64,000 nucleotides of DNA from CAWAPS01 sp963783945 (GCA_963783945.1 CAWAPS010000005.1:507501-571500); one strand, 5' to 3'. Shown: positions 54,520 through 63,574, numbered from the stretch's first letter. Program-made: numbers and translations. Notes: generated by a model from the sequence alone, not told the origin.

Positions 54520-54792
54520 TTATGCGCCAAGCCGGGCGCGGCTTTGTGGGCACCCGTGAATTGCAACAAGCTGACGACAAAAGCGGTCTAAGGGCCCGCC
54601 GATGCGGAACTTGAACGGACCGGCCTGGGCTGTCAGCTCGTAGTGGGTCCCGGTGCCGCCGTGGCCACTGATCCTCCTGGGCGAGATCGGTCCTTTCGCC
54701 GATCTGCCGAGACACTCCTCGAAGTCGGACAGGATCCCGAATGGATGATCCGGGGAGCGGTCGATGACGACCGCCGTCTCCAGATCAATCAC
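54520..54792 (-). pseudogene. SRPBCC (polyketide cyclase-like) protein, truncated
   Basis: The first ~60 residues (MIDLETAVVIDRSPDHPFGI, LSDFEECLGRS, then RRISGHGGTGTHYELTAQAG) match the N-terminal half of an SRPBCC lipid/polyketide-binding domain. Members are normally ~140-150 residues. Here similarity ends near residue 65, followed by an unrelated Arg-rich tail. It lies 14 bp after the NTF2-like gene, so both were probably in one operon. Confidence 0.55.
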
Positions 54793-54806
54793 GGCGGTCG
54801 GGTGGC

Positions 54807-55217
54807 CTATAGCTTGAACGCGGCCATGTGCTTGGCGGTATCTATGTAGTGCCGAAGCCGGGTTACCTTGCCCTGCTCATTGAAGGTCCATAGATGGATT
54901 TCCTCGTCGCGGTAGTGACCGCCACCCCAGGCCGGGAGGTTGGCCTCCAGGACGAACTCCACCGCGACCTGATTGCCACCCTCCATCATGCTCAGGATCT
55001 GTAGGTCGACGATCTCCATCGCACCCGCCACCTCGAAGAAACTGCCAACCTCCGCCTTGCCGTGACGCGGGATCATGGTGGGAACCCCAGCTCGTACCGC
55101 GGAGTTGTCGGCCCAAGACTCCCACTCGACGTCGTCGGCCAACACGCCGAGGATGGCCGGGACGTCGCCCTTGCCGAAGGCCTCATAGATTGACTGCACC
55201 ACCGCGAGATTGCTCAC
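54807..55217 (-). CDS. SnoaL/NTF2-like protein
   Basis: 136 residues, the standard size of the SnoaL/ketosteroid isomerase fold. The first helix (VQSIYEAFGKGDVPAILGVL) and ADDVEWESWADNS are typical, as are the central strands (GNQVAVEFVLEANL) and the C-terminal IHLWTFNEQGKVTRLRHYID. The fold forms a cone-shaped pocket that can isomerise, hydrate or simply bind a small molecule. It is intact and starts MSNLAVVQSIYEAF. The downstream SRPBCC fragment shares its likely operon. Confidence 0.85.
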   Translation of the reverse strand: MSNLAVVQSIYEAFGKGDVPAILGVLADDVEWESWADNSAVRAGVPTMIPRHGKAEVGSFFEVAGAMEIVDLQILSMMEGGNQVAVEFVLEANLPAWGGGHYRDEEIHLWTFNEQGKVTRLRHYIDTAKHMAAFKL

Positions 55218-55402
55218 ATTTTCCCCCTCGCTCTGATCGGCGAGAGCATATCGTGGCGCCCAATCAAGAGATCGATCTGACTCGCGGCAGGATCACCCGT
55301 TCGCCAACTGCGGGTCCCGAAGGCCCGTTCTTCGTCCGGAAGCCTTGAACTGCCTCTCGCGGAAACCGCTAAAGGTGTCGCCTTAACGCGCTGGATACTC
55401 GC

Positions 55403-55723
55403 TCAGTTGCCTGGGGGCGAGTACTTCACGTTCTTCTGGACCGCCGAGTCGATTTCGTCGGGGGTGAGGAGTACCACGGTGCGAACCGTCGCTCCTCCGC
55501 CGGCAGTAACAGCCAAGGCCAGGGCCGCGGCCGCCTCATTGTCAGGCAGATCGGCGACGGTGAACACGTCGGTCCCTCCGAACGCGAAGTAGAACACGTC
55601 CAACTTGCCGCCCACGCTTTTAGCCGCGGCCTGGGCCGCGGCCTTGCGAGCGTTACCGCCTTTGGCGACAACTCCGCGCACACCGTCAAGCGTGTAACTG
55701 ACCTCAAGAAGGTATTTCGGCAT
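55403..55723 (-). CDS. GYD domain protein
   Basis: 106 residues from ATG 55723, which has a GAAGGAG site upstream; an in-frame start at 55741 would encode only KEPKS more. The sequence (MPKYLLEVSYTLDGVRGVVA, then LDVFYFAFGGTDVFTVADLP and NEAAAALALAVTAGG) is a clear GYD family member, a ferredoxin-like alpha/beta fold whose function is unknown. Not linked to any recognisable operon; an NTF2-like gene lies downstream. Confidence 0.85.
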   Translation of the reverse strand: MPKYLLEVSYTLDGVRGVVAKGGNARKAAAQAAAKSVGGKLDVFYFAFGGTDVFTVADLPDNEAAAALALAVTAGGGATVRTVVLLTPDEIDSAVQKNVKYSPPGN

Positions 55724-55750
55724 GGATTTTGGCTCCTTCATCAGTAGTGG

Positions 55751-55996
55751 TCAAACACTACGCTCATCCAGCCGCCAGGCGAACCCCGCGACCCTTGCGA
55801 TCAGGTCCCACCGTTCCGACAGGCTTAGTCCCACGTGCGCTGGCGACTGCCTCGGCAGGGCCAGACACAGTAGGGTTGTGTCCCCTTTTATGCGGGTGCG
55901 ATAGCGCTGACCCACGCTAAACCACAACGCCGTCGCACGACCGTGGTCATTTGCAAAAAATGCCCGGTATGCCGGGTCTGACCCCGGTAACTCCAT
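55751..55996 (-). CDS. Possible small protein of unknown function
   Basis: 81 residues with a protein-like end (LSLSERWDLIARVAGFAWRL) but no family recognised. Overlapping it in another frame is the CBS-domain remnant at 55981-56140. No ribosome site is evident and this frame may be chance. Together the 55724-56149 interval has no clearly functional gene. Confidence 0.2.
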   Translation of the reverse strand: MELPGSDPAYRAFFANDHGRATALWFSVGQRYRTRIKGDTTLLCLALPRQSPAHVGLSLSERWDLIARVAGFAWRLDERSV

Positions 55997-56140
55997 CTGT
56001 GGTCCGGGAGGTCGCCAACCGAGTGGTACGCATCGGCCGCCTCGTCGACGGCGTCCACGCCGACGATGTGATGATGGTCGGTCTCGAGGACGGGCACGGG
56101 GGTGAGGTTGAAGTCGGACATCCTGCGGTCGAACCAGGAC
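55981..56140 (-). pseudogene. CBS-domain/MgtE-type transporter, short remnant
   Basis: A ~50-residue piece reads MSDFNLTPVPVLETDHHHIV, then GVDAVDEAADAYHSV and DHRWSYRG. It resembles the second half of the CBS pair in MgtE-type magnesium channels (LxxxPVxDxxxxIxGxVTVDDxLD). The rest of the channel is absent. It is wedged behind the methyltransferase gene. Family call by pattern only. Confidence 0.35.
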
Positions 56141-56149
56141 AGGACCGGC

Positions 56150-56986
56150 TCAGCCAGGTTTCCGTCCCCAGGTGAGAAAGAGCAGCCCGTGGACGGCCAC
56201 GGTGGTGGGATCGTCGAGGTGGGCGCGGGCTGCGGCGTCCAAGTCATCCAGCTCCGCCGCGCTCGCCAGCCCCATCTCCACGACCTGCGGACGAATGCTG
56301 CGCAGGAGGTCGAGCCGGATGGTCCGTCGGGTATGCCCGGCGGGGTAGGCCTGGGCCGTGACATGCACGCCGACGTCCTCCAGCCCGGCCTGGCGGAGCA
56401 GTTCCGGAACGCGACGGCCGATCCACGGGTCGGCGCCGTTGCGGCTGAAAACGGGCGGAAAGAACGTGGATATCCGGTCGAAAGCGGCGCTGGCGGGGTA
56501 ACACATTATGAACTGGGTGTCGGGCTCCACCGACACCACCCAACCGCCCGGCCGGGCCAAGCGGGCCATCTCGGCCGCCACCACCGCGGGCTCGGGCACC
56601 GTGACCAACAGGGTACGAGCGTGCACGACGTCAAACGAGCCCGACGGCAGCCCGCTGCCCCTGGCGTCGGCGGTAAGGACCTCGACATTGCCGAACCCGC
56701 GCCCGGCCGCGAACTCCGTGGCCATGGCGACGTGGGCCGGGTCGGCGTCGACGCCAACGACCCGGCCGTCTGGCCCGACCCTGGCCGCCAGCAAGTCCAG
56801 GACACCCCGCGGGCCGCACCCCAGGTCAACCGCGCTCTGCCCTGGCCCCAGACTCGTCCGGTCCAGCACCATTGTGCTCTCCGGCGCAAGCTCGTCGGCT
56901 TGGCGCTGCAGCCGGGCGCTTTCTTCGGGGTTATGTCCAAGCGCATAGACCGCATTCGGGTCCCCGGCCGGACTCCGCTCTGGCAT
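56150..56986 (-). CDS. Class I SAM-dependent methyltransferase
   Basis: 278 residues from ATG 56986, with a GGAGG 10 bases upstream. SAM-binding motif I is SAVDLGCGPRGVLDLLAARV (~50-69), then an acidic end of strand 2 (VVGVDADPAHVAMATEFAAG), LTADARGSGLPSGSFDVVHA and RLARPGGWVVSVEPDTQFIM. The fold and length fit small-molecule methyltransferases of the UbiE/Methyltransf_11 type. The target is unknown; no biosynthetic gene neighbours. The frame is clean to 56150. Confidence 0.9.
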   Translation of the reverse strand: MPERSPAGDPNAVYALGHNPEESARLQRQADELAPESTMVLDRTSLGPGQSAVDLGCGPRGVLDLLAARVGPDGRVVGVDADPAHVAMATEFAAGRGFGNVEVLTADARGSGLPSGSFDVVHARTLLVTVPEPAVVAAEMARLARPGGWVVSVEPDTQFIMCYPASAAFDRISTFFPPVFSRNGADPWIGRRVPELLRQAGLEDVGVHVTAQAYPAGHTRRTIRLDLLRSIRPQVVEMGLASAAELDDLDAAARAHLDDPTTVAVHGLLFLTWGRKPG

Positions 56987-57134
56987 GGTCCACCACCTCC
57001 GATTCCAAGCATAAGGAGGGGCACGCTCCTAGCCAAGCACGCGGTCCGGATCCATCCAGACGGTCAAGGCGTGCTCAGACGTACGCTCCGCTGGGTTGGG
57101 CACTTTCTGGTGACATCGGAACCCACCCGAGGGG

Positions 57135-57310
57135 TCAGTGGAAGCCCCAGACCGTCAGAGCAGCACCACCGGCGAGGTAGGCGCCCAGGGGCACCGACGC
57201 CCGCCGGTCTAGACGACCGGCACCGATAAGCGCGAGAGAGACCAAGCCAGCCAGAACGAAGCCGGCGACGAATCCGAGAAGGACGGTGCCGGCTCCCCAC
57301 CCTGAAAAAG
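57135..57310 (-). pseudogene. Prepilin peptidase, C-terminal fragment
   Basis: A short minus-strand frame ending at 57135 reads GWGAGTVLLGFVAGFVLAGL, VSLALIGAGRLDRRASVPLG and AYLAGGAALTVWGF. This is the last transmembrane part of an A24 type-IV leader peptidase, including the VPLGAYLAGGA motif. The catalytic Asp loops upstream are absent. It is too short for a start of its own and is a deletion remnant. Confidence 0.5.
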
Positions 57311-57359
57311 GCTCACGACGAGATCACCACGCAGCGGCGACGGAACGACAAGCTGAGCC

Positions 57360-57825
57360 AAACCCTCGTCCCGGACTCACATAGAGGACTACAAGCTCTG
57401 GCTCGTCACCCAGACCGGTTCACACGACGCCACCATGGCCACGAACACCCAGCGGCACCGCCTGCGGATGATCAGGATCTTCTTCGAACGAATCATCGAA
57501 TGGGATTGGCCAGAGGCTCCGGGCCGGAACCCGATCTTCCACGGTGACATCCCGGCGCCGGTCGAGCCGCCGGCCGAAGTTCCTCGACGATAAGCCGCGG
57601 CCAAGCTGATGACCGCTGCCCGGGCCCATCGCGTCCCCCGCTGTCGACTTGTCATCGAGATACTGGCCCGCACCGGCCTACGCGCCACCGAGCTGTGCCG
57701 GCTCGACGCGGATGCCGTCACCTTGATCGGCGACGCCTACTGGCTACGGGTGCCCGGTCGGAGAGCTTCGCAATGACCGGTTCGTTCCCCTCCACCCCGA
57801 TCTGGTGACGCTCTTGGCCAAATGA
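57360..57825 (+). pseudogene. Tyrosine recombinase/integrase remnant
   Basis: The frames give a core-binding domain (LSQTLVPD, EDYKLWLVTQTGSHDATMAT, MIRIFFERIIEWDWPEAPGR), a stop near 57592, then part of the catalytic domain (ILARTGLRATELCRLDADAV, with the catalytic Arg, and DAYWLRVP). A frameshift near 57755 leads to LRNDRFVPLHPDLVTLLA before a stop at ~57825. The His-x-x-Arg and Tyr motifs are gone. It was probably the integrase of an element inserted here. Confidence 0.55.
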
Positions 57826-57862
57826 ACCGCGGACCGTCAGGTCACAACGCCCTGTCCGGTCG

Positions 57863-59266
57863 TCAAGCTGCGGTGGCGTCAAGCCTTTCGAGGTTCGCAA
57901 CCGCGCCTTCGGTATACGTGACGAGTCTTGTGATCGCCTCAGCCATTCGAGGTTGGCGCGCCTTCTCGAACATCCCTCGGGCTATGTTCAGGCGGCTCGA
58001 TTCCAACCACGCCGCTATGTCGGGTTGCTCATTCCAGAGCCTGAGCGACTCCAGCTGGCCACGCATGTTCGGTATCCAGTCCGTCGCGGTATCGGGATAG
58101 CGATTCGTGGGCGAGAGCCGGGACTTGGCGACCTCGTCATTACCTCGACTCGCCTCCAGGTAGCCGATGACCGCAGCGTTGAACGTGGGGAAGACAGTGC
58201 TGACGCACTGGAGGGTAATGCGGCCAGGTTCGAAGATCGGGCGAGCTGGGGCCTTGCCAAGCCCCGCGGCGGAGCAGTCGACATACAGCTGCCCCCGGTC
58301 GGTTGGGATCGTTCCTTGTTCGAGCCCGATCTCGTGGGCGCGGATCGACTTGACGTGACCGAGTCGAACGACGTTCTCTATCGTCCGCAGAAGCTCGAGC
58401 TCGGCGACGGTCAACGTTGCCGCGTGGTACATGGTCGGCGCAACATTCGGATCGAGACGGAGCAGCTGGCCACAGGCTTCAAGCCGGGCGAACAAATCGT
58501 CCACGCTCTCGGCCCGTGCTGACGCTTCAACGCCGCGCGACACGCCGTCGATAGTGTCGGTCACAAGTTCGAGCGGCTGGACTTGGGCGCGGTTCCACAT
58601 CCAGGCATCGCGGGCCCGTATCCAACAAATGTTGTCAGGGTCGACACCGCTCTCGAGCAGCCAGGTGCAGGCATCGGAGCCAGTCTTGCCGCCCCCGATA
58701 ATCGTGTAGCCGGTCGCCGGTTCACGCACGTCGGCCAGCTCGTTCACAGCAACGCACCGAACATCCGTGTCGACAGTGAACGAAGGTGTCTGCCGTGACG
58801 GGATCGTCGGTTCAAGGTAGCGGGCGTCAACGACGGCGCGTCGGACCTTCACCTCTGTCGTCGCCCCTGTAAGCGCGCCGACGAACGCCACATACGAAGT
58901 TTCGAGCCCCAAATAGTTGGACATCGGGAAGAACCGCACCTGTCCCGACGCCACATGGTGCTCGTCCATCACTCTGCGGAAGTAGTCGCAGATTTCCACA
59001 CCATCCGCCTGCTGGTACAGCCCGGTATTGAGTCCGCGCTCGTCGAGCTCGTCGTTGCCGAGCGCCCGCGAGTTGACGCCGTAGCACGCGGCCGGCTGAT
59101 GGAGGCGCACGAATGGGTAGGAATCGTTCCAATGACCTCCAGGGGCAAGCCGGCGGTCCACCATGACGACATCGGAGTCCTGGTCCGCGTCGATCAGGGC
59201 GTCGGTAAAGGACATGCCCGCTGCTCCCGCCCCGATCACCAGGTAGTCGGTCTCGATCGCATTCAT
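57863..59266 (-). CDS. FAD/NAD(P)-dependent oxidoreductase (monooxygenase-like)
   Basis: 467 residues from ATG 59266, with GGAGG 8 bases upstream. The FAD-binding motif VIGAGAAGMSFTDALIDADQ is at ~9-28, followed by LAPGGHWNDSYPFVRLHQPA, typical of flavin monooxygenase-like proteins; a second Rossmann motif, GYTIIGGGKTGSDACTWLLE, would bind NAD(P). It is related to a group annotated as FAD-dependent oxidoreductases/NAD(P)-binding proteins in actinobacteria. Substrate unknown. A C-terminal helical segment (MRGQLESLRLWNEQPDIAAW) completes it. It lies ~110 bp after the MFS gene on the same strand, so it may be co-transcribed with it. Confidence 0.85.
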   Translation of the reverse strand: MNAIETDYLVIGAGAAGMSFTDALIDADQDSDVVMVDRRLAPGGHWNDSYPFVRLHQPAACYGVNSRALGNDELDERGLNTGLYQQADGVEICDYFRRVMDEHHVASGQVRFFPMSNYLGLETSYVAFVGALTGATTEVKVRRAVVDARYLEPTIPSRQTPSFTVDTDVRCVAVNELADVREPATGYTIIGGGKTGSDACTWLLESGVDPDNICWIRARDAWMWNRAQVQPLELVTDTIDGVSRGVEASARAESVDDLFARLEACGQLLRLDPNVAPTMYHAATLTVAELELLRTIENVVRLGHVKSIRAHEIGLEQGTIPTDRGQLYVDCSAAGLGKAPARPIFEPGRITLQCVSTVFPTFNAAVIGYLEASRGNDEVAKSRLSPTNRYPDTATDWIPNMRGQLESLRLWNEQPDIAAWLESSRLNIARGMFEKARQPRMAEAITRLVTYTEGAVANLERLDATAA

Positions 59267-59376
59267 GACTCGACCTCCTCCTTGCCTCTCTTCTACATTG
59301 CCCGCGGTTCTAGGCCAGGGCACAGCGATCTTGGCACGACCGGTCCGAGTAGCTCCTCGATAGTCTCGACAATGGT

Positions 59377-60633
59377 CTAGCAATCGACAACTGTAGATGC
59401 GCGCTCGCTCGGTGCCGCGTCAGCGGGCCGCTCCGAGCGCCTCAGCGCCTTCGCCATCCCCGTGGCTACCGCGACGGTACCGGCGAGAACTGGGATCAAA
59501 AACAGAGCGATATGCAGTGTCGTCGCTGATGCGATTGCGCCAATCACGACAGGTCCCACGACGTAGCCGGCCCACCCACAGCCCGCGACCGCGGCCACCG
59601 CCTTTCCGGTGTCGACGTTGTCCACCGCTCCGGCCGCGTGGAGGATCATCGGGACGACGCTTCCGAGCCCGGCGCCGAGCAAGGCGAACCCGACGAGCAG
59701 AGTCACCGGCCGGGCGATGACGAGACTGGCGGCAAAGCCGACCGATGCCACGGCGGCGAGTAGTGGTAGCACCCGATGGGCAGGGAACCTGGTGAAGATC
59801 CGATTGCCGGAAAGCCGGACGGTGAGCATGGCCAGGGCATAGGCTGCATAGGCCAGTCCGGCGACCAAGGGCACGGCGTGCAGCGAGTTGCGGAGATAGA
59901 CGGCGGCCCAGTCTGCTGCGGCGCCTTCGCACAACATGTCGGCGAAGGCGATGCCCCCGAGCACAAGGACCGCACCCTGAAGCACGCCACTGCGCCTGTC
60001 TGGCGTGCCCTCTGAAGGTTCGGGGTCGCCACCTACTCGCTGGTCGGCGATCAGCGACGTCGTAAGCCAGCCGACGACCAGGAGGCACGGTACCGCCAGG
60101 CCGAGCAGTTGCTCGCTCAGGGAAAGTCCTAGCCCCACCGCCACTGCTCCGGTAACCGCACCGACCAGCGCACCTGTACTCCACGATCCGTGGAAACCCG
60201 GCATGAGCACGCGGCCCGAGAACCGTTCGACCGTGATCGCCTGGGTGTTCATCGAAACGTCAAGCATCCCCTGAAAGAAGCCCCAGAGCAGAAACACGAC
60301 GAAGAACGTACCCAGCGAGTCGGTCAGACCGATGAAGGGTCCCGAAACGCAGTAGCCGACCAGCGCTAAGCGCACCATCGGCCGGCTTCCCACAATCGGC
60401 AGGAGGCGGGCGGCCACCACCATCGCCAGGACCGAGCCGATAGGGGCCCCGAGCAAGGCGAGTCCGAGTCGGCCGTCACTCAGGCCAAGGTGACGTTGCA
60501 ACTGCGGGATGTGGGCCGTCCAGGAGGCGAATAGGAAGCCATGCACGAAGAACACGGCGATGACGGCCAGGCGTGGCCAACGATCCGCCGAGGCGGGTGT
60601 TGCTGGTTGGTTCTTGGCCGGAAACCGCGTCAG
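59377..60633 (-). CDS. MFS transporter
   Basis: 418 residues if it starts at CTG 60633, which overlaps the DeoR stop as CTGA; no ATG, GTG or TTG occurs between there and helix 1. Twelve hydrophobic helices can be traced, beginning AVIAVFFVHGFLFASWTAHI (helix 1) with LGLSDGRLGLALLGAPIGSV and VGYCVSGPFIGLTDSLGTFF after it. The protein resembles sugar- or drug-type major facilitator carriers (FucP/YbjJ-like). Upstream lies a DeoR regulator in the same operon, which suggests transport of a sugar or sugar-derived compound (inference). Confidence 0.85.
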   Translation of the reverse strand: MTRFPAKNQPATPASADRWPRLAVIAVFFVHGFLFASWTAHIPQLQRHLGLSDGRLGLALLGAPIGSVLAMVVAARLLPIVGSRPMVRLALVGYCVSGPFIGLTDSLGTFFVVFLLWGFFQGMLDVSMNTQAITVERFSGRVLMPGFHGSWSTGALVGAVTGAVAVGLGLSLSEQLLGLAVPCLLVVGWLTTSLIADQRVGGDPEPSEGTPDRRSGVLQGAVLVLGGIAFADMLCEGAAADWAAVYLRNSLHAVPLVAGLAYAAYALAMLTVRLSGNRIFTRFPAHRVLPLLAAVASVGFAASLVIARPVTLLVGFALLGAGLGSVVPMILHAAGAVDNVDTGKAVAAVAGCGWAGYVVGPVVIGAIASATTLHIALFLIPVLAGTVAVATGMAKALRRSERPADAAPSERASTVVDC

Positions 60634-61388
60634 ACGCAGCGGACGTCGACTCCCGCTGCCCGTAACTGATCCACTATCTGCTGATCGGCTTCGGCCTCGG
60701 TGACGAGGATGTCGATGTCGTCGAGATCGCAGACATGGCCGAACGCCACCCGGCCGAGCTTCGAGGAGTCGGCCACCGCGATGACCCGTTGCGAGGCTTT
60801 GGCGGCGCCCCGCTTCACCGCCGTCTCGGCGAGTAGGTGAGTCGTGATGCCCGCCTTGGCATCGATGCCACACGGACCCATCACGCACGTATCGAACCGA
60901 AGCTGCGAAAAAGATGGCTCTGTGAGACTTCCCGTCAACGACAACTCGCCTGGCCGGACTTCACCGCCCGGAAGCAGAAGCTTAATGCCTGGACACTCAT
61001 GCAGCTCGAAGACGGGCCTCAGAGCGAGTGGCATGACGGTCATGCGCCGGTTGCAGAGCGCTCGTGCCACCTCCATGGCGGTTGTTCCGCCGTCGAGGAT
61101 GACCGTCTCGCCGTCGGCCAAGAGGCTGGCGGCAGCTGCGCCGATCGTTGCTTTCGCTTCGTGGGACTCGAGGGCCCGAATGCCGTACGGGGTTTCCTCG
61201 GCACTGAGAAAGACACTCGCCGCACCACCGTGCACGCGTCTCAGGCCCCCACTGCGCTCCAGGGACTCAAGGTCACGCCGCACGGTCATCTCGGAGCAAC
61301 CCAGTGCGACGGCCAGGTCCCCGACCAGGACCGGACTGCGTTGACGGAGGGCCTCCATTATCGTCTGATGCCGGATTTGCACATCCAT
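60630..61388 (-). CDS. DeoR/GlpR-family transcriptional regulator
   Basis: 252 residues from ATG 61388. The N-terminal HTH (RHQTIMEALRQRSPVLVGDL, ALGCSEMTVRRDLESLERSG) and the effector domain (GETVILDGGTTAMEVARALC, FDTCVMGPCGIDAKAGITTH, VIAVADSSKLGRVAFGHVCD) are those of DeoR proteins, which sense sugar phosphates. It is divergent from the HAD phosphatase gene, only 24 bp away. The intervening palindrome at 61411-61426 is its likely operator. The MFS transporter downstream overlaps by 4 bp. Confidence 0.92.
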   Translation of the reverse strand: MDVQIRHQTIMEALRQRSPVLVGDLAVALGCSEMTVRRDLESLERSGGLRRVHGGAASVFLSAEETPYGIRALESHEAKATIGAAAASLLADGETVILDGGTTAMEVARALCNRRMTVMPLALRPVFELHECPGIKLLLPGGEVRPGELSLTGSLTEPSFSQLRFDTCVMGPCGIDAKAGITTHLLAETAVKRGAAKASQRVIAVADSSKLGRVAFGHVCDLDDIDILVTEAEADQQIVDQLRAAGVDVRCV

Positions 61389-61410
61389 GCTGTTCAATCT
61401 ACCATCAATT

Positions 61411-61426
61411 ATGTGAGATCGCACAT
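61411..61426. promoter_or_regulatory. Palindromic operator between DeoR and HAD genes
   Basis: ATGTGAGATCGCACAT: the outer five bases are perfectly complementary, and GATC is at the centre. It overlaps the HAD start (GTG 61413), so the HAD message would be leaderless or the site would block translation initiation. It also resembles a shortened TGTGA-N-TCACA motif. Confidence 0.55.
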
Positions 61427-62081
61427 CCTTACCGTTCAGTCTCCGGTCGAGGCGGTAGTCTTCGATGTGGGTGGCGTCTTTCTCGACTGGGACCCTCGGC
61501 ACCTCTACCGCAAGCTGTTCGCGGACGAGGCCGAGATGGAGTTGTTTCTGGCCGAGATCTGTTCGCCGGCATGGCACGCGCCCCACGACAGGGGCGTCTC
61601 GACCGCGGCGTCATGCACCGAGCTCGCTTCCAGGCATCCCCAATACTCGGAGCTGATTTGGGCATGGTCGACACGCAGCGAAGAGATGATCGGCGGCGTC
61701 GACGCCGGGTCCGTGGAGGTTCTCCGAGCGGTGAGAGAAACCGGGATGCCCTGCTACGCCCTAACCAATATGGAGGCGGAAACGTATCCGCTTCGCCTCA
61801 ACCGATTTCCGTTCCTCAGTTGGTTTGACGGCACCGTCGTCTCGGGTCGGGAAGGCGTGGCGAAACCGGACCCTGCCGTCTTCAGGCGATTGCTCGACCG
61901 TTTCGGACTGAAGCCGAGAATGACGTTGATGATTGACGACGCCAAGGAGAACCTCGAGGCGGCAAGCAAGCTAGGGATCCAGACCGCCCTGTTCCTCTCG
62001 TCGCGCCAACTCCGGGCGGAGCTCGAGGCCGCCGGGATTCTGCCCCGGTCTCGCTCCGCCGAAGCGACAGATCGACCATAA
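61413..62081 (+). CDS. HAD-family hydrolase
   Basis: 222 residues from GTG 61413. The HAD nucleophile motif is VVFDVGGVFLDWDP (~15-28), with the second Asp replaced by Gly as in many HAD-IA (YihX-like) phosphatases; motif II is in YALTNMEAE, motif III in VAKPDPAVFRRLLDRFGL, and motif IV in TLMIDDAKENLEAA. It would dephosphorylate a sugar phosphate or similar. It faces DeoR across a 24-bp operator region, so the regulator's ligand may be its substrate. The frame also stays open upstream, but homology begins here. Confidence 0.88.
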   Translation: MRSHILTVQSPVEAVVFDVGGVFLDWDPRHLYRKLFADEAEMELFLAEICSPAWHAPHDRGVSTAASCTELASRHPQYSELIWAWSTRSEEMIGGVDAGSVEVLRAVRETGMPCYALTNMEAETYPLRLNRFPFLSWFDGTVVSGREGVAKPDPAVFRRLLDRFGLKPRMTLMIDDAKENLEAASKLGIQTALFLSSRQLRAELEAAGILPRSRSAEATDRP

Positions 62082-62431
62082 AGCCGATTGCGTTGCTCGC
62101 GGTGCGGGCGGATCGCAAAAATGGTGCCCCCATACCTGCCTGGACCACGGTGCCGAAGGGTGGCACCATACGCCGGGTCGCGGGCGCACAAAATGACGTT
62201 CGATGACGGAGCCATCCGCGTTCGCTTTGAACAACTGCGAGAGATCACGAAGAGCTCGTTTCACAAAGCAGCCGCAGGTAGTAATGGTGCGGACCTCTGC
62301 GTTGAGCTTTAGCCGGAGTTCGCGGTCCGACGCTGGGGGGGACCGGAAGCTGCTGGGTAGAGTCACCGGCGCTCTGCATCATCATAAACTCGCACCGTTC
62401 GTGTCATCCATGCCGGGGGGGGAAGCAGCGC
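62082..62431. other. Short intergenic stretch
   Basis: About 350 bases. Nothing recognisable; it probably holds the promoter of the RibD-like gene, which has a GGGGGGGA ribosome site at ~62415. Confidence 0.35.
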
Positions 62432-62945
62432 ATGGCCTCACTGGTCCTGAAGATGTCTGTCTCGCTCGACGGCTTCGTCGCACCAATCGACGAGAGCACC
62501 GACTGGGTCGCTGCGGGACGCTCCGATGACGGCGCCAGTTGGACTGTCGAGACCTTGAGCAACGCCGGGGTGCATCTCGTGGGTGCCACCACCTATGCGA
62601 GTCGGCCGTTCGCCAAGCCGATGAACCAGATCCCCAAGGTCGTGTTCTCGAACTCGCTCGCATCCGCCGACTGGAGCGAGACGACGATCGCCACCGGGGA
62701 CCTGGTCGCAGCCATAACGCGGCTCAAGCAGGAGCGATCAGACGGATACCTGCTTGCTCACGGCGGGGCACGGTTCGCCCGGTCGCCGGTCGAGACCGGT
62801 TTGAGACGAGTATCACCTTGTCATCCACCCGGCTGTCCTGAGCGCGGGCGAGCGGATCTTCATGGCACCGCTGGCCGCGCCTGACCGGCAAATATCGACG
62901 ACTGTTCCCGGAACGGTCGTAGCGGGAGGCGATGAGCAGTCGTAG
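62432..62945 (+). pseudogene. RibD/dihydrofolate-reductase-like protein, frameshifted
   Basis: From ATG 62432, MASLVLKMSVSLDGFVAPID begins a DHFR-type fold of the RibD C-terminal family. VHLVGATTYASRPFAKPM and IPKVVFSNSLASADWSETTI follow, then YLLAHGGARFARSPVETGL. A one-base shift near 62797 moves the end to DEYHLVIHPAVLSAGERIFM, then APLAAPDRQI and a stop at 62945. Corrected, the protein is ~170 residues, the family length. The lesion is a single indel and could be technical. Confidence 0.75.
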
Positions 62946-62954
62946 GCTTCGAAG

Positions 62955-63329
62955 GTGAGCGCAGAACGTCAACGAACCGGATCAAGCGGGACCGACCTAG
63001 GCCGCGCCTTCGATGCCCTGGAGGCTGAGGACGACAAGACGCGTCGTCGGGCCGCTCGACAGATCATCGCTGCCTACCACGAACAAGAGCTTGGCCGCCT
63101 GCTCGAGCACGTCCGCAGCGGTTTCGCGCGGATGGACGCCGGCGAAATCGACGTCTTCGAACTCGATGACCTGATCCATCGATACAAGAAGTGTGCAGCG
63201 AAGCTCTGGAGCTTCTGCGGGTCTAGCGGCGGCCAGTGGCTGCAAGCGGCGCGAAACCTGGCGTACCTGCGTGAGCAAGGCGATGAACCCGATTGGTGGG
63301 AGGTCGGGGTTCCTCGGCGGGACGAGTAG
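62955..63329 (+). CDS. Conserved small protein of unknown function
   Basis: 124 residues from GTG 62955. Mostly helical and charged: FDALEAEDDKTRRRAARQII, AAYHEQELGRLLEHVRSGFA, MDAGEIDVFELDDLIHRYKK and WLQAARNLAYLREQGDE. The pattern of three helices with FELDDLIHRYKK is seen in short actinobacterial proteins of unknown role. No ribosome site is strong, but codon use is good. It follows the RibD-like gene by 9 bp. Confidence 0.65.
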   Translation: MSAERQRTGSSGTDLGRAFDALEAEDDKTRRRAARQIIAAYHEQELGRLLEHVRSGFARMDAGEIDVFELDDLIHRYKKCAAKLWSFCGSSGGQWLQAARNLAYLREQGDEPDWWEVGVPRRDE

Positions 63330-63412
63330 GCGAGAGTCCGCCCACCCTCGGCTCCTATGACCAGTCCTGAGCAGCCAATTTGTCGTTTCGGGACAGGAGA
63401 GTCAGACAGAAC

Positions 63413-63499
63413 AGACGGCGCTTCACCATCTTCGAAGGGGCGAGCAAGATCGAACATCTGGTCATCGCCCCGATCATCTCGGGCCCTCACATCCAGTAG
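63413..63499 (+). pseudogene. Acyl-CoA dehydrogenase, last ~28 residues, second copy
   Basis: The frame reads RRRFTIFEGASKIEHLVIAP, then IISGPHIQ and TAG at 63499. It is the same C-terminal FEGxSxIxxLVIA signature as at 37009-37107 and shares long nucleotide identity with it (CTTCACCATCTTCGAAGGG in both). No upstream part of the enzyme is present. Confidence 0.6.
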
Positions 63500-63574
63500 C
63501 CCCGACCGGGGCTTGGCGAGCAGGTCGAAGCGGCCCGGTTGCACGAACCTAAGGGCCGCGTTCGCTTGTCAGGC

